Positions 61,101 through 64,000 of a stretch of DNA of 64,000 nucleotides are shown here, piece after piece. The stretch's first letter is position 1. Every line of letters begins with the position of its first letter. The DNA comes from Xiphias gladius (taxonomy: Eukaryota; Chordata; Actinopteri; Istiophoriformes; Xiphiidae): positions 6,549,017 to 6,613,016 of the forward strand of contig NC_053414.1 in the NCBI RefSeq assembly GCF_016859285.1. Direction: 5' to 3'. The notes under the pieces were generated by a model. That model was not told where the DNA came from, searched no databases, and worked only from the letters and a program-made list of their open reading frames with translations. A program made the translations under genes and the position numbers.

Positions 61101-64000
61101 TGTGTTTGCCGTCTCTGTATGTGTGTTTCCTAATCTGTGTGAGAGGTTAATTTCTACCAGGAACACGGCCTGTTAAAGCTAAGCTGATGAATGTTAAAGG
61201 AGCACTCCACTAAAAATGTACTCTTTCAAGTATCAACTCCAACCCTATGAGCTTTAAGGGGGGGGGGGGCTCCTAAAAGTTTGTAACTTGCTTCTTCATT
61301 TATTTCATAGCATGTGGTTGCTTGCGCTGAGCGAGAAAGATCTCGACACCTCAGATAATTGCTGCCCCACTCCCTGAATCCAGTCTGCAATCATTTTCAA
61401 AGGGTTTAACGTTTTTATGGTTGCTCTCGCAGTGTGAGCTGAAAACAGAAAACATTCATTAATAGAAAATCTCTGCGAGAGTCGGACCTATACTGTATCA
61501 TTCCTGCACTCGCTTACAACCTGGTGATCAATGATGTTAACAATCACACTGACTAGCGAGAAATTGACAAACATCCCCACCTCTCTGTCTCTCTCTGTCA
61601 TCTCTTCGGATTGTGTGGCTTGTTTGTGTGAAGGAGGAAGTCGAGAGATGATCACCAGTTATGTATGAAAGTAAACGTGTCCTTGAACCCCGTGTGACTT
61701 TCATGTTATTACCTCGTCCCGATTGGCTAGAGTGAAGACGTAAATCATGAAAATCGGGATTTAGGCATTAAACGCCACTTCAGAAGCATGAGTTTAGAGT
61801 CTGTTTTGGAATTATTGCACTATTTACAGGCCATCAAAACATACTCGAAGTCTGTCCCGCATTTCTCGGCCTCTTGCGGCCAGCGCGCCAACCTGGGAAC
61901 AGCACACCGACATTACCTTTGTTGCGGCAAGATGTGTTGGCAAAAGTTGTTGTGAACTTACACGTCTGATTGACTCAGAGCACCATTAGCATCGATTTGG
62001 AGTTGTGTTTATGTCCACCTGATGAATGAATCCTTTTAGCACCGTTTTGTCACCAGCTCCTGAAGAAAATATCAGGCTCATTAGCTGCTAAACGCGCCGC
62101 TCTGTTCCCCCATCTAGTCTCTAACGTTGTCTGACATGATGTGCAGTGTTCGGGGGGTTTGACAGAGCTTTTTTCGCTGAAAACCGTTTCCTGCTGCAGC
62201 TGGAAATGAGGATAATTGAGGGTGAAAGTGAGGGAAAACCAAAATGCAATGAATTAAAAGTTGCCAAAACGCTCTGTAGAGCAGAGGCGGGCTTCAGAAT
62301 TGGGTGATAATTCTCTGTGTGTTCATCATAACAACTGACAGCTTTCACATTACAGATAGTCATTTGATCCACTGTTACTCAAAAAAAAAAAAAAAAAAAA
62401 ATTGATTAGAGCAGCTTCAAAGTTATATAATCTCGTTTAGCAGGATCATGATCATCAGGAGGTCTGGAGGAAATCTTGTCACAAGTCTTGTAATAATAAG
62501 ACCTTTGAAATTTTGAGGCATCCATTAGATTGGATGTAAGAAATCTTTTACTCCCACATCTCCACAAATGGCGCTGGCTCTCTTCAAGTACAAATTGTTC
62601 TCTGTAGTGCCATTTCACTGAAGAACTCCCACTCCGTCTGCTCCCTTTTTAACCAACTTTTTAGCTCTATACTGTATGTCTAGGTTAACTAAAAGCAGTA
62701 TCACAATATGTCTTTGTATTGGATCTCAGGATCATGGGAGGGAGTCACTGGATCTGAATGTTCACTTTGGACTGCGTGTAATGATAAAATAACCGTTGTA
62801 ATCGAGACTCTGGTGGTTAATGTCCCAACTTAGCTTCTGACTCTGGCAAATGTGCTGACACTGAATTTTAATAAGCAGAAACAGCAACAGGAAAAAGTAC
62901 AGTTTTACCTGGAATCAACCCTTAAATAATGTGAGACTGGCTAGATCAACGTTTCGTCTGACGTCTCTAAACCTACATTGTCTGCACTCAGCAGATGCAC
63001 AAAGGACATAGCTTCCACACACACATGCACCTGTCCCCTCACACACTATGCTCAGTATATGTCACTGTTGCCTTTGTATCTGAATGTAAAGAGGACCAGC
63101 TCTTCAATCAGCATTCATTTGGACTCCGTTGTTAACCTCTTTCACTTGCTCCACGCAGAGCCTTTTGGGCTTTGTTTTGATCGTCCATCGCCATAGCAAC
63201 ATCTCTCAGGAAGTTTTTTCTTAGACCTGGGCGTAGAATGGCAGACAAAAGAGGTGGTGCCTTTTGGGAAGAAAGATTGTCTGCCTGCTCTTATTGTGTG
63301 TGTCAGAGATTAGGATGGGAGGGTGCCGGGAGGGAGAAACCGGGAGCATGTAGGGAAGTGTGAGTGTGATTGCAGGAGCCTGCCGCTGAGTAAGGCAGCT
63401 CTTGTCCTCAGTAGGACTCTCTGTAACTTTTTTGTACTATGATTTGTACTAAAACCCTTTTGGTGTACCTTTAACCACATATGACTGAGGAAAAACACAC
63501 ACTTCACCTCCATATGTATGTTGATGCAACGGTTCAAGGTGTTAAATTTCCCCTTCCAGATTATACCAGCTGGTCAAGGGATTCAGGTCTTTTGGCGATG
63601 AACCTGTATCTCCATCCTTCAGGCTGGCTTTGTCACGATTTATGATCAGCAGTAATCCCCAGCTTGCTTTGCATTTTTTATATGTTCCTTATCTTGTGCA
63701 TATTTTTCGTTATCATCACTGGATGTTAAGCAGGAGACTACCTATATTTTAAATATGGACTCTATAACCACATGTATACATAGAAGTTTGATTTGTTTTT
63801 TAGCTCAGGAAATGCATCAAATGGATATAAAGTGGATTGAAATTTCTGAATATTTAACAATTCTATTAATAAAACTCTATATAACTACAGAGTTATATAT
63901 CAGTCATAAATTTCTCATAAATTTAAAATCCCATATATCATAGTGGTAGTCATAAAGCTGGGTTAGAATAATCTCACAACATAAAGTCAAAGATTTTTTT
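58193..64000. other. Stretch with no recognised gene
   Basis: Both strands were scanned for exons with family similarity and none was recognised. There is a decayed hAT-like end (GGTTGGAAACCACTGG) near 59240-59255, a dispersed repeat copy at 62160-62375, a G-run near 61259 and an A-run at 62380-62400. The open frame at 60662-61090 has no recognisable domain. Confidence 0.45.
62160..62375 (-). repeat. Dispersed repeat, copy 2
   Basis: Related to 54475-54660 in inverted orientation (see that entry). Here the copy continues with TTTTGGCAACTTTTAATTCA and ends by an A-run at its minus-strand 5' side. Confidence 0.5.

Overview
The window looks like vertebrate nuclear DNA, most likely from a teleost fish. 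Genes are split into short exons by long introns, and there are many (CA)n/(TG)n microsatellites. Transposon debris is of fish type: a Tc1-like element, hAT-like MITEs and 5'-truncated L2/CR1/Rex1-type LINE tails. No bacterial operon, CRISPR array, tRNA or rRNA was seen. I derived exon boundaries by hand from splice sites, reading phase and protein-family knowledge; no alignment was run.

Layout. (1) 1044-3796 (+): the 3' part of fam83f, four exons ending in a CaaX box; the first exon lies outside the window. (2) 7533-21225 (-): a complete cyth4 (cytohesin-4 ARF-GEF), 13 coding exons and 397 codons, including one GC-AG intron. (3) 24494-38261 (+): a complete rac2 (Rho-family GTPase), six exons and 192 codons ending CSLL. 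cyth4 and rac2 are head-to-head about 3.3 kb apart, the arrangement I recall for human RAC2/CYTH4 on 22q13. (4) 41681-42694: a dead Tc1-like transposon with near-perfect terminal repeats. (5) 45060-55315 (-): a decayed cluster of S1 (trypsin-fold) serine proteases. It has one intact six-exon gene of 256 residues with an unusual substrate pocket, one pseudogene that lost the catalytic serine and has an in-frame stop, and isolated signal-peptide exon remnants. (6) 56232-58041: 1.8 kb of TG-based tandem repeat, which opens long but spurious reading frames on both strands. (7) 58042-64000: mostly unassigned sequence, with a possible untranslated first exon near 58.05-58.19 kb.

How the genes relate. 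Rac2 and Cyth4 are both small-GTPase-pathway proteins that mammals use mainly in leukocytes: Rac2 drives NADPH oxidase and actin, and Cyth4 activates ARF at PIP3-rich membrane. FAM83F is a CK1-binding, membrane-anchored scaffold. The protease cluster evolves fast by duplication and decay and appears functionally separate. I found no convincing new multi-gene system. The most unusual items are the altered pocket of the intact protease, the decay series around it, the GC-AG intron and TG-tract acceptor in cyth4, and the 1.8 kb TG block.
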